From NCBI GenBank assembly GCA_026874595.1, contig CM049310.1, positions 34,165,558 to 34,229,557 of the forward strand: DNA of 64,000 bases, in the 5' to 3' direction. This document shows positions 33,027 through 44,602 of the stretch, piece after piece. This stretch comes from Sipunculus nudus (lineage: Eukaryota > Annelida > Sipuncula > Golfingiida > Sipunculidae). The position numbers and the translations under genes were made by a program. A model generated the notes under the pieces. That model had not been told where the DNA came from and made no database searches. It saw only the letters and a list, made by a program, of their open reading frames with translations. The first letter of the stretch is position 1. Each line of letters begins with the position of its first letter.

Positions 33027-35766
33027 CAAGCCAAGACCACACTACGTCCTGTAAAATTATCAAAGGTTGCCATGGAAACCAGCAGATTCGGATTCAACAC
33101 CCTTCCTTGCCTCTGAAAAGACTGTATGACATGCATTAACACGATTTGCCTCCAGGGTTACGATTTTCTAAAAAAAAAATTACCCAGTCTATGAAAGATG
33201 ATACGGTTACATAGCATTTCTTGTCCGATCACAAGTGAATCAGTAACGTTAGTAATGTTATTGCGCGACAGCATGACGTCGTGAGATCAGTGCCCCAAAA
33301 CCAGAACTGTGCACTGTCTTTGTGATGAACTCTGTCCTTCGAGTACAGGAGAGGACTGTGAAGACGTGTACTGTGCCCTGTGCCTGTGCACATACATACG
33401 CAGTGTAATTGTACACGGTTAGATAGTGTTGGCCATGTTGGCCTGTCAAATAGAATCAGAGTTCGCTGCCTGCTATCGCTCCATTTCCGCGAAGCTTTGG
33501 ACTCATCCGATCGAATAGGGGGCCCACAGTGATATAACGTACTGAGATACCCTGTTTATTATTGTTGTCGTCACGAGAGAGTTCACGAGGCCACCTTGAC
33601 AGCTGACGTGCATCGTCCCAGCAAGGTATAGCCTGACAAATACTTTTGACCAACTCTTTAGACTCTGGTAGAGTAAACCAGAAGAGTTTATAACTTTTTA
33701 GTTCATATGAGTCATGACCGATTATTTTAATATTTTTATGTTTTGATAATGTGTTTAATAAATGATTGCAGGCAAAATATTAAAGTCAGTTAATAGTAAA
33801 AAGAGGTGGGGATGGGGCGGGGGGTAAGGCCATCCTCAGTCAGGCAAATAGAAAACAGCTTGACCCTGTGGGATATCGTGCTCGTGCAGCTGTATATCAG
33901 ATTGAGTTCAATAATTCTAGCTTATCGCCAGGTCTCTATTTAATGACTTTGTAAAATATAAATTTATATATATAAGCTTTTTCACTGTATTGGCTGTACT
34001 TAAGTCCTGACCAAGAGCGTAGTAACATACATCAATTCAACATCTTAAAGTTCCCATGACTCTATAAATACGTGTTCATGAGATTTCTAAAAGGTTAATA
34101 TCACATTTTATGATTTTTTTCCTTATATTTCTGATTTTTGGGGGTTTTTTGTGATTATAATAGAAGTTGGAAAGAGATCGACACAAACTATAAGTTTATT
34201 GATTCAATGCCTTATATTAAATGATGAGCAACCACAATGCTTTGAATGTTATCAGCCGCAGCCAGTCTCAAAAAGGGTAATTAAACTTGCAAATAAAAGT
34301 GTAAATTAATTCAATTTCTGATCAACTTATGTAGCTTTCTCTCTACATCATTTTAAGTCTAACAGACCAGTCTACTTAAATATTATAAACGTTATAAATT
34401 TTAACTAAATTTGTGGCATCAAAACAATCAGTGATATTTTAATATAAATAAATATTATTAGAAGTAGTTGATCATAATTAATGTGTACCTCTATAGAAGT
34501 GAATGCCATTAATTGAAACATTTGAAAAGTATACAAGAACTGCTTACAAGAATGTCAGTTATATAACTTGTTATATATAACTTGTTATTTGTTATTTTTT
34601 TTCCTGCCCAAATTTCACCTGTTATTAGATGTATTTTAATAAAAGCTTTACTTATTCATTTATTCAAGCTAGCTGTTTTTGGCAAAGAATTGTAAATTGC
34701 ATTAGCAGAATGAGTTGGTTTATTATGAATAATAACCCATTTATAAATATTGACAAAAAAAGAGAAAAAAAACAGCCTAAAGTTACCAGTATTCCATTTT
34801 CATATCATCTGCAGCATCCACATGCACTAATAAATGGTACAAAACTGTAATTATTACAACTCAAATAATACATCATTCAGTGGAAAATGAACACTTGAAT
34901 AAGGCCAAATAGTTGTAATATTTATCAGAACATAAAATATATGAATTTAACTCCTAATACTTTCAAATCCATCATGCAGAAGACAATGAGCTATCAGTTG
35001 AGAGGAAGGGGGCCAGTGTTCTCTGGGTTACCATGCATCAGCACACTTGCTGTTAGGCCTAACCTCTTATACCTATAGCCCAGTAGGCAAACCCCTTACA
35101 AATGTTACTAAGCCCACATTGTAGGAGCTGTTAGAAAGTACACATAATTATCAAATGATTGGTCTGGTTTGTTAAAAGTGAAAGCGTATCTGGAGGCCAT
35201 AAGGTGCTGTCAGAATTGACAAAATTATTTGCATTGATCCTCATCAAGCCATATCATGTGGCCCTTCATAACAGTTAACATGTACAGGCAGTCTGACACT
35301 GGTCAGAGACTTTCTACTGTTAGGGGGCAAAATGGCACTATGCCAGTATGTGCTCAACTTGAGCTCAGTCAGTAGCTCCTGTCTGGACCTGGCTGTCAAA
35401 CTGAGCTCAGTTTCAGGTACTTGTTAGATTTATGTGCCAGATAAGTAGGAATCTGACACTGGCATGCAGCTAGTAGAAATATTGGTTCATAAATCATCTA
35501 TTTTCTACCTGGACTTGCAGTCTTATGGTATTTGTTTCTGAACAAATTGCAAAAAAAAAAAACCATCGATAAGACATTATTAGGTAATTTAATATGCATG
35601 AGATTCCCGTATGGAGTCATGTCTAATCAGAGGGGAACTCTCCCCCACAGGTGTTCAGACTCTATTCATGAATGGATGCTGAATGTTCACGCTAGAGCAG
35701 CAAAGATCCATTTGTGCAGCCCATACAAGCATGATTCAGCTGGCTGCACACTCATTAGCATGCTTT
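33025..35766. other. Intergenic, no gene recognised
   Basis: Open frames at 33258-33653 lack domain features. A near-consensus RFX X-box (GTTGCCATGGAAAC) is at 33066-33079. Confidence 0.5.
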
Positions 35767-36139
35767 CTGGAGATCTCGGACCTTTTACATCTCGGCCTAC
35801 ACAAAGTCGGACCACTTAGTACAATCTGGGAACACCAGGTCGACGATCTCGGACCACATTCTGTACCATCTCGGACCACTATATTGGACCCTTTCAGACC
35901 TCGATCGGACTCATGATGTTGTTGTCAAATGTATATGTTCTGTCTTCAAACCATGTTAAAGCTAATTGTTAAAACAGGATAAAGCCTTGCTTACTCCACA
36001 TATAACTATTGCCTCTCTCTCTCTTTATCATTTTCTCCATCATTAATCATTCGCTACATATCGTCTTAATCATAATTTATATAAAAATGTAATTTTAAAG
36101 TTTGTGCTTTTGATCGTATCCTAGAGTATTTGAGTGTGT

Positions 36140-36492
36140 GTAATAAAGAATGAAAGAAATAAAGAAAGATTGAATTAAAGATTGAATGAAAGAAAGATTA
36201 AATGAAAGAAAGATTGAATGAAAGAAAGATTGAATGAATGAAAGAGTGAATAAAACAGACAATGAATGAAAGATTGAATGAATGAAAGAGTGAATAAAAA
36301 AAGACAATGAATGAAAGAGTGAATGAATGAAAGAGTGAATGTTTGAAAGAGTGAATGAAAGAAAGATTGCCTGAATGAGAGAATCAAAGAATTTCTGATT
36401 TAGAGGAAGATTGAATGAATGAAAGATTGAATGAAAGAAAGACAATGAATGAAAAATTGAATGAATGAAAGGTTGAATGAAAGAAAGATTAA
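36140..36492. repeat. GAAT/GAAAGA low-complexity array
   Basis: Irregular repeats of GAATGAATGAAAGA and GAAAGATT. The minus-strand frame through it (poly Phe-Ile-His-Ser) is an artefact of the repeat. Confidence 0.9.
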
Positions 36493-36805
36493 ACAGATCA
36501 GAATGAATGATACCTGCTGATCTCCAAGATTCATGATGAGGCGAAACTATTGCCACTGCATGTAAAGATAATGTCAGCAAACAAACTGAAGACTTACCAG
36601 AATTCAAAGTAGAGGAAGTCTGAGAAAATAATAGTGGAATTTCGGGGTGCGTGCGAAGTGGGGGGGGGGGGGACCTCCACTACAAAGTCTTGAGGAGAGC
36701 AAGCTGCCTCTACCACCCCCTAGTTTACGACTGTGTGACCATAAGGCCGGCACATCCGAGGATTTATGCTCACTGCGGTAGTATGGATAGTTTTGATATA
36801 TACAT

Positions 36806-36808
<3 letters not shown>

Positions 36809-36865
<57 letters not shown>

Positions 36866-36903
36866 ATGCATATATATATATTTTTATATATATATATATA
36901 TAT
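36809..36903. repeat. (TA)n microsatellite
   Basis: TA runs broken by a few TTT and GC pairs. Confidence 0.9.
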
Positions 36904-38012
36904 GCATAAATGATTAGTGCTGCCTTTCAGATGGAAAATAATTGCCTTTGAAGATATATAACCCTAAATTATAACAGGGAATCAGTATGTAATTTGTTTA
37001 GTACAAAAATAAAAAAAATGCCTTTCTGAATAAAAATTAGAATTGTATAATATAGGCTATAAAATTTTGTGCGAGCAAAATCTTATGTAAATAAGTTTAT
37101 TGTAACTTATTAGTTGAAATAATTAATTACTTTTTTGTGACATGTTTATATCTAAACTACAACTGTTTTCACTCTGTAATGTACAATGAGAGTGTGATTT
37201 GTTTTGTTAGTTCGTTTGATATTCGATTTTTGTGTCCTCTTATTTTGTATATATTAAATTCTAAAAACTTTGTCAGTACTTTGAGTTAAATTATGGTGTC
37301 GTTTCCCACATTTAAATTTTTGTTTTATGTATATATCGAAACTACAACTGTTTTCACTCTGTAATATTATATGTAATATTATCTAGTACAGTAGTTTAAT
37401 TGTAGATATGTAATAGCAATAGACCTGTCCCAATTCTTTGATTCACACATGCCCAAATATGCATTTTTGGTTTATTTAGATTTTTCATATTTCATATTTG
37501 GTTTTCATACCTCTTTTTATATTGTATATATTAAATTCTAATAAACTTTGTTAGTTCTTTGAGTTAAAACATATGGTGTAATGCGTTTCACACTAAATAT
37601 TATAAGTTAAGTACGTGTGCAGTGTATGTGAAACTTGTTTTCAGAGTTGATATATATATATTGAGCTGTGTCATAGGCCTAACTTGTCCAAGTGGAATTT
37701 TTAACATCTGAATAGTGCTCAGATGAAATAATATTGTTACCCTAAATAGAAGCATGGGTCGTCTTTAGTTCAATATTCCCAATGTGTATTGATAACATAA
37801 CCTTGGTTGTTTCATAGCAGTTTTAGCAGGCTGAACATGTTTGTTATATTGGTCAGAGAGCTTAGTTGCCCGATCACAATGTGGTCAGAGATCATAGTGG
37901 CCAAATACAAAGTGGTCCGAGATCGTCGGCCAGTGGTCTGAGATCGTAATGGTCTGATCTTAAATGGGCTGATTTCGTGTGGGCCAAGATGTAAAAGGTC
38001 CGAGATCTCCAG

Positions 38013-40100
38013 GTACCCATTAGCTTGGGACAAAACTTACTATTTCTGCTTTGTTAGCTTATATACACTATGAACTCTAATTAATGTGATTGTTGAATAA
38101 ATATGAGGTTGCTATTGTTTCAGCAATAAGAATATACAACAAATTCAAGGAAACTTGCAAAATTTGAAGTGTTTCCATGAATGAAAGACCCTACAGATGT
38201 AAGTGTTCCCTTTTATCATTATGCGAGGCAGTTGATCCAATATCAAATCCTAATGCAAAGTTTGCTAAATGCAACAGTTTCTCAGGTCTTCCTGCAATAT
38301 TTTTAACACAGCATAATAAATATTTTACATATATAATTAATAATAAATTTCAGGATAATAAGCAATAAAAAACACTATGTCCATTGCAAACACGTGTGTT
38401 GAATAAATGGGCTGGTCAGGCTGGATGTGAGGGGGCTATTCACTTTGTGGTTACTGTGCACATATATTAATGAAATGTAAGCTACTCCTGTTCAGAAAAG
38501 TTCTTACTTGTATCGCCTGTATGAGTTATCTATGAGCTTGTTTATCTACAAACAAAAAGACAACGTAACCAAATGTGGATGATTGCTTATGTGAGCTTGC
38601 TGTAAAGTCACTCGTTGCAAAAGGCCCTTTGCAAAACTCTGGGTCTTCTGACCTCCCACCAGATGCATGCCCTTGTTGTATATTTTTTTTTTATTTTGGT
38701 GGGCCCCAACATGTAAAGAACATGTGGATATAAATAAAAACATAGCCTGTGTGCCATGGGATTTGCGTTTTATGGCCTATTTTGATAAAAGGTTCAAGGG
38801 ATTGTCTTTAGGGAATAGATGTCAGATATCAGAATATGCCCTTTTTTAGCATATGACCTTCCTTCCTTTCATTCAAAATGTAAAAATTTTATGTCATAAT
38901 TAACTAAAGAGTACTTCTGAAATTCTGTAGTAAATCTTATTGTGATAACATAGGTATTTACTGTGAATCATCTTTAGAAAGACACCAGTAATATATTTGA
39001 CCTTATTCCTGTCCTGCTGGAAGGCCTACCTGATGTTGGGCATTGATGAAGCTTGTTTTGTACCTACACGCTATCTTAATCAGATAAAACATGCTTAACA
39101 GTTATCTAAAGTAAATATTTTCTTTACTAGTATGGCTCCTTTAGCAACTGATTATTCTTTTAGAAGCACATTTTTAATCTTTAAAAGTGGGCCGTTGCAT
39201 TAAAGTTACCTATCTTATCCTGCTATCAGTATATTTTCATCCCGTACGTGTCACTGAGTTTGAGCAACAAGTATCTAGACTGAATTTTCATGATCATGTA
39301 ATTTGTTTATTGCAAAAACAGATACTTTCAAGTAAACATAGTTGCATGTTAATACATTGAGAAAAGGGGCAAGTTATTCCCTGTGGTAATATTTCATGAC
39401 AGTACATATGTTGTTTTTGTCCTTGCATTGGTCCCATTTACGGATAGTTTTCTGACATGTCACAGGAGTTTGAACGACAAGTATCTAGACTGAATTTTCA
39501 TGATCATGTAATTTGTTAGTTGCAATAAACATACTTTCAACTAAACATTGTTGTATATTAATACATTTAAAAAAGGAGCAAGATATTGCCTGTGGCAATA
39601 TTCCATGATTTAATATATTGTTTTGTTCTTGCAATAGCCCTATTTATTGAGTGTTTTCTGAGCATTTTGCTTTCTCTTTAGAAGTATGAACACAAAGAGT
39701 CAGGGAGACAGACCCTGATTCTTAACTGAAGTGTGTCAAAGCACATAATCATGAGTTTTTGGCAGAAAATGGCAGTCCAGGGGCCATATTAATTGTAATA
39801 ATCAAACTGAGACCACTTTGGCATCCTTGGAGAATCTTTTACAGGGCAGATGTAAATTTTGAATTAAAATAAATTAAACTTAAATATTAAGCATCCTTTA
39901 ATTATTTCATGAAAATAAAGGTCTTTTTTTATGAATATATGTATGCACAATATAACATATAAGATGTCATTTGCATTTTGAGCACAGCTGACTGAAAGTC
40001 AACTGAGGTTAAGAATGGTGCTTAGTCCATCATCTGTCCAGCCATATGGTAGTTCAGCCATCCATTAGCATGGCACAAATCATAGCCACTGGTCCTAGAA
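38013..40100. other. Intergenic with a 210-bp tandem duplication
   Basis: No gene recognised. Two diverged copies of about 210 bp (about 39247-39456 and 39457-39660) share CAAGTATCTAGACTG and ATTTTCATGATCATG. Confidence 0.5.
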
Positions 40101-40107
40101 ACTTTTT

Positions 40108-41995
40108 TTATGCCCCTGCCACAAAGTTGCAGGGGCATATATTTTTACCCATGTCCGTCATTCTGTCCTTCCGTCATTCCTAAATCAAACAGTTGTACGG
40201 ACTTTTTTTCGCAATGCTTGCAGATATTGGCCTGATTTTTTGTGTGTGGGCAGATAATGACCAGTTACAGATTTAGTTCGCATTTCGTCCCAGTTGACCA
40301 AATTTTGACTGTTTTATAGCTCCTAAACTTAGAAAATTTCATGAAAAATATAAATTTTCATGACAAGTGCACGTGTACAGACTTTTTTTGCAATGCCTGC
40401 AGATACGGGCCTGATTTTTGGTGTGTGGGCAGATAATGACAAGTTACTGATCGAGTTCATGTTTTGTCCCAGTTCACCTAGTTTTGACTGTTTTACTGCT
40501 CCTGAACATAGAAATTTTCATGAAAAATAGAAATTTTCATAACAAATTAAAATGTACAGACTTTTTTTCCGTAATGCCTGCAGATACCTCCCTGATTTTT
40601 TATGTGTGGGCAGATAATGACCAGTTACAGATCGAGATCGCGTTTCGTCCCGGTTTACCTACTTTTGATTGTTTCACGGCTCCTAAACATAGAAAATTTC
40701 ATGAAAAATAGAAATTTTCTTGACAAATGTACATGTGCAGCCTTTTTTAGCCCTTAGCTCATAGGCTGATGGGCTAATGTCATCACCCAAGCTGTCCGTC
40801 TGTCTGTCCGTCCATCCGTCCAGTGTCCGTCCTGTGTTTGATAACTTTTACCTTGTGAGTGGGATATCTCTAAAGAATTCACCGTTGGAATTTTATTTCA
40901 TCAGTGAAGATGTATATCGATGAAATCTCGGTCAAGTTCGATGATGGGTGACCTTTGACCCATTTTTCTACATTTTAGAGCTGATTATAGAAAAACACTC
41001 AGAAGCTTATATATCAGAAACCATTGTGTTGATTTTCACAAAACTTACTATGATCATTGGGACAGATGGTCTGTATGTGCTGCACAATTTTGGTGGCACC
41101 ACCTGCAATTTCTGATTTTTTAATAAATTTTTATCGGATTTTTCAATTTTGGCCTTGTGAGTGGGATATCTCTAAAAGGATTCACCATTGGACTTTTATT
41201 TCATCAGTGAAGATGTATATCAACAAAATCTTGGTCAAGTGTGAAGATGGGTGACCTTGACCTATTTTTCTTTGTTTTAGAGCTGTTCATACAAAAACAC
41301 TCAGAAGCTTTTATCTCAGGAACCATTGTGTGGATTTTCACAAAACTATTATGATCATTTGAAATGATGGTCTGTCTGTATATGCTGCACAATTTTGGTG
41401 GCACCACCTACAATTTCTGATTTTTTAATGAATTTTTATTGGATTTTTCAATTTTGGCCTTTTGTGCAGGATATATCCAAAGGTATTAAACACAGGAACT
41501 TCATTTCTTAGTGCTATTGCATGATATTTACAAAATCTTGATCAAGTTCAAAGATGGGTGATCTTGACCTACTTTTTAAGGTCACAGAGCTTAGTATAGA
41601 AAAAAAAAACTTAAGGAGCTTATTTCTCTAGATGCAATTTTTTTGGATTGTTATGAAACTTGGTACATACCTCTTCAATTTAAATTCATAACTGATTATC
41701 AGCTTTTGCTAATATTCTAGTTTCGCAATCCAATGCCTACAGATACTGGCTTAATGTTTGAACATAGAAAATTTCATGAAAGACAGAAATTTTCATGAAA
41801 AATGCACATGTATGGACTTTTTTTCACAATGCTTGCAAATACTGGCCTGATTTTTTGTGTGTTGCTTGATAATGACCCGTTACAGATCGAGTTTCCATTT
41901 TGCCTTTGTTGACCTATTTTTGACCATATGACACCTCCTGAACTTATAAAATTTTACAAAATTTAACAAATATTTGCTCCAGGCGGGGGCATTCA
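40108..41995. repeat. Composite hairpin-ended repeat with tandem subunits
   Basis: It starts with a hairpin, TGCCCCTGC/GCAGGGGCA (40111-40139). Then come about three units of 185 bp (GACTTTTTTTCGCAATGC, CAGATAATGACCAGTTACAG) to 40745. A second hairpin (TTAGCCC/GGGCTAA, 40747-40777) opens another block with about 290-bp units (GTGAGTGGGATATCTCTAAA) to 41.5 kb. The 185-bp type returns at 41.7-41.98 kb. This suggests one element inserted into another. Confidence 0.55.
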
Positions 41996-42229
41996 TGTCG
42001 TTCTGACACATCTAGTTGTATACATTCAGAGAGGTCATTAAAAAATCTCCTTGGAAACCTACTTAGGTCATTGCAACCTATATCCTTCAACCTATGGGGC
42101 TCATTAGTACCCCCTAGGATTATTAAAAAATTTGATACAAAACCTCCAGTATCTTGAATATGAATGCATGGATTGCCAAGAATATTGCCTTGAATATTGT
42201 ACATGACCAGGGTTGTCAGTTCAGGAAAA

Positions 42230-43990
42230 CTGGTGGTGCCATCTGAGTTTTTTTTCTAATTTTTACAATTTTGTTCCTGTTTTTGAGACTGGTCATCAAA
42301 TGACAGCTGTAATTATGCCAGTGACTTAGCTGTGGTTTCATCTTTTGTTTCGAAACCAGGTGTGTTTATTGATGATGACTGGATTCTTCTGTTTCTGAAG
42401 ACTGGTGACGCCACCTTATTTTTTCTATTTTTATGCATTTTTTCCCTTTATTTTGAGATTGCCAAATTATATTGATACTTAGAAATCAGATTTGTTCCTA
42501 TGGTTTCATCTAGTATCATGAAACCTTTTATTTATTAGGGCCTTGCTTAAGCTGATGCCCCAAATAGTAATCATCCTTTCCAAGCGTCTGTCCATCTGTT
42601 CATGTTTTTTGTCCTTTAATTTTTTCCTGATGATAACTCCAGTTTGGATTAACATATGGATTTCAAATTTTCAAAAGCAAGAACTCTTTGAAGTTGGGGT
42701 CATGATGTCAAAGGTCAAATTCATAGGACCCACTTATTTAGAAAGATTGTGGATGCATTTTGAGCCAAACTTTTAATCCACAACCTTCCATCTTGCATAT
42801 TTAGCTGACCTGCCAATAGGGGTAGAACATGATTGATATTTGGGTCACAAGGTCAAAGGTCAAGGTCACAGGGACATCTGTCCACATATTTGTTTTCAGA
42901 TGTTAACTCCAGGTTGGACTGAAAAATTGGTTTCCCAACTTGACTTATATATGGCCCAATACTAAAAGGAAGAACCCTGTTGATTTAGGGGTCATGAGAT
43001 TAAAGTACAAGGTCACAGGACCTACTTCTTTAAAATGATTGTGCATGCCTGTTAAGCCAAACTTTTCATCTCAAATATTCCATCTTCCACATATGGCTCC
43101 CATGCCAATAAGGAAAGTTTCTGTTTGATTTTGAGATTACAAGGTGAAAGGTCAAGGTCACATGAACCATCCATTCACTAAATAGTTTATGGATGATAAC
43201 TGCAGTTTGGGTGCACAGGTTGGCTTTGAACCTTATCATAGGACACATATGCGTCTCTAGTTAGATATGTCCTTGGTGTAGTTATTTTACAATTTCTTCA
43301 CATTTCAAATGTGTTAATACTCCAAATATTCTTTACATTTTCTGCGAAACTCCAGAGGTTATAGACAGTGTAATTCTAGTGAGCTAATTTAGTTAGAATT
43401 GTTTTATGTATGATTTTTGTCCTCCACCATTGCCAAAGGTTCCATTGCCGGGTAAAGGTTAGCGACAGTCCGTATTTCCATCCATCCGTCTATCTGTCAC
43501 GTTTTTAACACAATAACTCGAGAACAATTTTAGATGCATTCTTCCATCTTCCACAAAACTTGGAGCATTCATGAACCTCAACAATTGCTAGATCCAGGTC
43601 AAACATGGATGACCTTGACCCATTTTTCAAGGTCACAGCTGTGATAATGCTAAAATGATGATAATGCATTAACTCAAAAAGTATTTGAGATACATTCACC
43701 AAACTTGCAGCATTGATCAAGGGCTAGATCAAGTTTGAACATGGATGACCTTGACCAAAGGTCAAGGTCACAGAAGCGATAATGCTAAATTGATGTGAAT
43801 GCAATAACTCAAAAAGAATTTGAGACAAAATCATCAAACTTGCAGCATTGACTTACCTCATGAGGTCATGCAGTTTTCAAGGTTGCAGAGCTTATCTGGC
43901 TGTGTGATCTTGACCATTCTCAAATTTCAGACATGTATTCACAATTTTTTTCTAAATATTCCCACATCCGGCAGGGGACATACTAGATCT
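42230..43990. repeat. Dispersed repeats rich in AGGTCA half-sites
   Basis: Several related blocks with phrases such as GGTCAAAGGTCAAGGTCACA and GATAACTCCAGTTTGG. They recur at 42.6, 42.8-42.9, 43.0-43.2 and 43.6-43.8 kb, with a relative at 21.2-21.6 kb. They carry no meaningful open frames. Confidence 0.5.
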
Positions 43991-44602
43991 GTTCTACAGA
44001 TCAACTTTTCCTTGTTAATTTAAAATTTCAAAATGCATTTTTTTTTATTTAAAAATTTGCCTACTTTTCCATACATTTATCATCTATGTAATTAGTTTAC
44101 CATAAGTTTGTGTTGTTTGCCAAATTAGTATGTCCAATGTCATTTCATTTACATTGTCTCCTATACTGGACTTCTCTTTTTGAATTTTACATTTGAGTTT
44201 AAAAGCCAGCCATTCAGGTAACTTTTCTGTAGAAAATATGTGAATTTATGGCTTACTGACTGCTTACATATTAATGAACTCAAGGTAATTCTTGTTGAAA
44301 AAAATTTCAATATTAGTTCCCATTATACAAGTTCCCATATTAGTCTCTGTAATGGAGGTATGAGCTTGTTTATCTACAAGCTGTCACTTAACAATGTCCA
44401 TGGGCCAATGTTGCTAAACAAAAGAAGCATGTAATCTAAATCAGCTCTAAACAATTAAAGTAGTATGTCTGACCAGATAAAAATAAATGTACTTATTTTC
44501 TTATTGCTTGCAAAGTGAATGGAATAGTTCTTGCTGTGTACAATCAATTTTTTTTTTTTATGCAGTTCACATTTTTTTCCACTTTGCAGATCACCAGCAA
44601 AG

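Larger units (their letters stand above)
35767..38012. mobile_element. Foldback-type element with long inverted ends
   Basis: The left end, CTGGAGATCTCGGACC then TTTTACATCTCGGCC, is matched in inverse at the right end (37985-38012). Inside each end (about 35767-35900 and 37845-38012) the phrase GATCTCGGACCA recurs several times in inverted orientation. The middle (35.93-37.83 kb) is AT-rich and contains two simple-sequence arrays and no transposase. I see no convincing target duplication. Confidence 0.55.

Noticed and set aside
33066-33079. RFX X-box-like site
   Set aside because: One core mismatch and no neighbouring gene start, so it cannot be called a functional site.
36095-36607. 170-codon minus-strand frame rich in Phe, His and Ser
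   Set aside because: It is the translation of a GAATGAAAGA simple repeat. The composition is wholly explained by the repeat.
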